From a virus: a stretch of 50,966 nt of DNA. Where the stretch lies: IMG/VR virus record IMGVR_UViG_3300046817_000857, positions 1 through 50,966 of that record; one strand, given 5' to 3'. Under the pieces are notes generated by a model that ran no database searches, was not told where the DNA came from, and saw only the letters and a list, made by a program, of their open reading frames with translations. Both the position numbers and the translations under genes were made by a program. Shown here in pieces: positions 50,604 through 50,966 of this stretch (within the stretch, counting starts at the first letter, position 1; the number at the start of each line of letters is the position of its first letter).

Positions 50604-50966
50604 GATATTTCAAAACCTGCCCGAGGCTCTATTACTACATCATGATCGAGGGCTGGCAGTCGAAGGACGAATCGGTGCATCTCAAATTCGGGATTCTTTA
50701 TCATGCGGCGTTACACAACTATGACATCCTTCGACTCGAAAACCATGACCATGAAGAAGCTGTTTTTCAAGTCGTCCGGTGGCTTTGTGACAACCGTGAG
50801 GACTATCCGGATGTTTCAGAGGCCAAACCTTCCATACGTGCCAAGTCTTTTGAGTCACTTCTTCGGACAGTTGTCTGGTACTTGGATAAGTATCCCCGTG
50901 AAACAGATCCGGCGGAGACGGTAGTGTTGGAGAATGGGAAGCCGGCTTGTGAGCTTAGCTTCCGGC
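50501..50966 (+). CDS. PD-(D/E)XK Fe-S nuclease, second allele, cut by window edge
   Basis: The first 155 codons of the nuclease seen whole at 267-1250. Substitutions E4A, L5V, P9A, D24N, T47I and D81N are set against many silent changes. Cys40 and His68 are kept. Confidence 0.85.
   Translation, partial: MDPAVTLPAPESESAPSPFLPGTNIQFALDSTSIGYFKTCPRLYYYIMIEGWQSKDESVHLKFGILYHAALHNYDILRLENHDHEEAVFQVVRWLCDNREDYPDVSEAKPSIRAKSFESLLRTVVWYLDKYPRETDPAETVVLENGKPACELSFR

Larger units (their letters stand above)
50235..50966. repeat. Redundant genome end, right copy
   Basis: The second allele of positions 1-732, identical at its outer ends and divergent inside. It marks where the circular genome closes on itself. 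Confidence 0.9.

Noticed and set aside
1-50966. Temperate phage functions (integrase, excisionase, repressor, attachment site)
   Set aside because: No recombinase motifs or convincing repressor gene were seen on either strand.

Overview
The window is essentially one complete genome of a tailed double-stranded DNA phage with podovirus-like gene content. The first 732 bases and the last 732 bases (1-732 and 50235-50966) are the same locus in collinear register, so one genome unit is about 50,234 bp. The two copies are not identical. They match perfectly at their outer ends but differ inside, mostly at third codon positions. This looks like a circularly permuted genome assembled from a mixed population and closed through two alleles, not like exact terminal repeats. 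No integrase, repressor, phage RNA polymerase, tRNA or CRISPR array was seen, so I read it as probably lytic and dependent on host RNA polymerase. The host is probably a proteobacterium, perhaps an alphaproteobacterium. The hints are a DUF3309-type small membrane protein, a VPLPA/PEP-CTERM-like sorting tail, moderately high GC and near-consensus sigma70 promoters. The host call is inference.

Layout. Two convoys of genes diverge from a control region at about 42.9-44.2 kb and converge at about 7.0 kb. The leftward convoy (minus strand, 42919 to 6985, about 36 kb) is the virion and lysis programme. In order of transcription it holds: a small ORF, small and large terminase, three small ORFs, portal, a DUF4177-like small protein, a small secreted protein, a Bbp19-like protein overlapping the scaffold gene, scaffold, major capsid protein, Bbp16-like cement protein, a run of proteins with Sec signal peptides (fibre-like proteins, a concanavalin/GH54-like protein, an SGNH esterase, a giant beta-helix protein and a VPLPA-CTERM protein), small conserved virion-associated proteins, a pectate-lyase-fold tailspike, gp11- and gp12-like tail proteins, T7-like internal core proteins (a gp13-like GNAT-type protein, a gp14-like protein, a large core protein and a 1958-residue protein with an HExxH motif), a CHAP-like secreted protein, endolysin, holin and three tiny membrane proteins. 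Nearly every junction is an ATGA or TGATG overlap, so translation is strongly coupled.

The rightward convoy (plus strand, 43215 through the junction to 7004) begins with small unknown genes separated by hairpins and promoters. It continues with a UvrD/PcrA-like helicase and then the DNA module: a Cas4/AddB-like Fe-S nuclease, a Sak4-like RecA-fold ATPase, a probable single-strand binding protein, a uracil-DNA-glycosylase/3'-5' exonuclease fusion, a small intervening ORF, a family A DNA polymerase and a DUF3987-type helicase/primase. Together these supply replication and recombination-dependent repair.

The control region contains a palindromic array of degenerate 10-11 bp repeats in opposite orientations around a 19-A tract (a candidate origin), a strong extended -10 promoter, a terminator and several inverted repeats. 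A second element worth attention is a pair of hairpins at 44760 and 45011 that keep their flanking sequence while their inner stems differ and remain paired.
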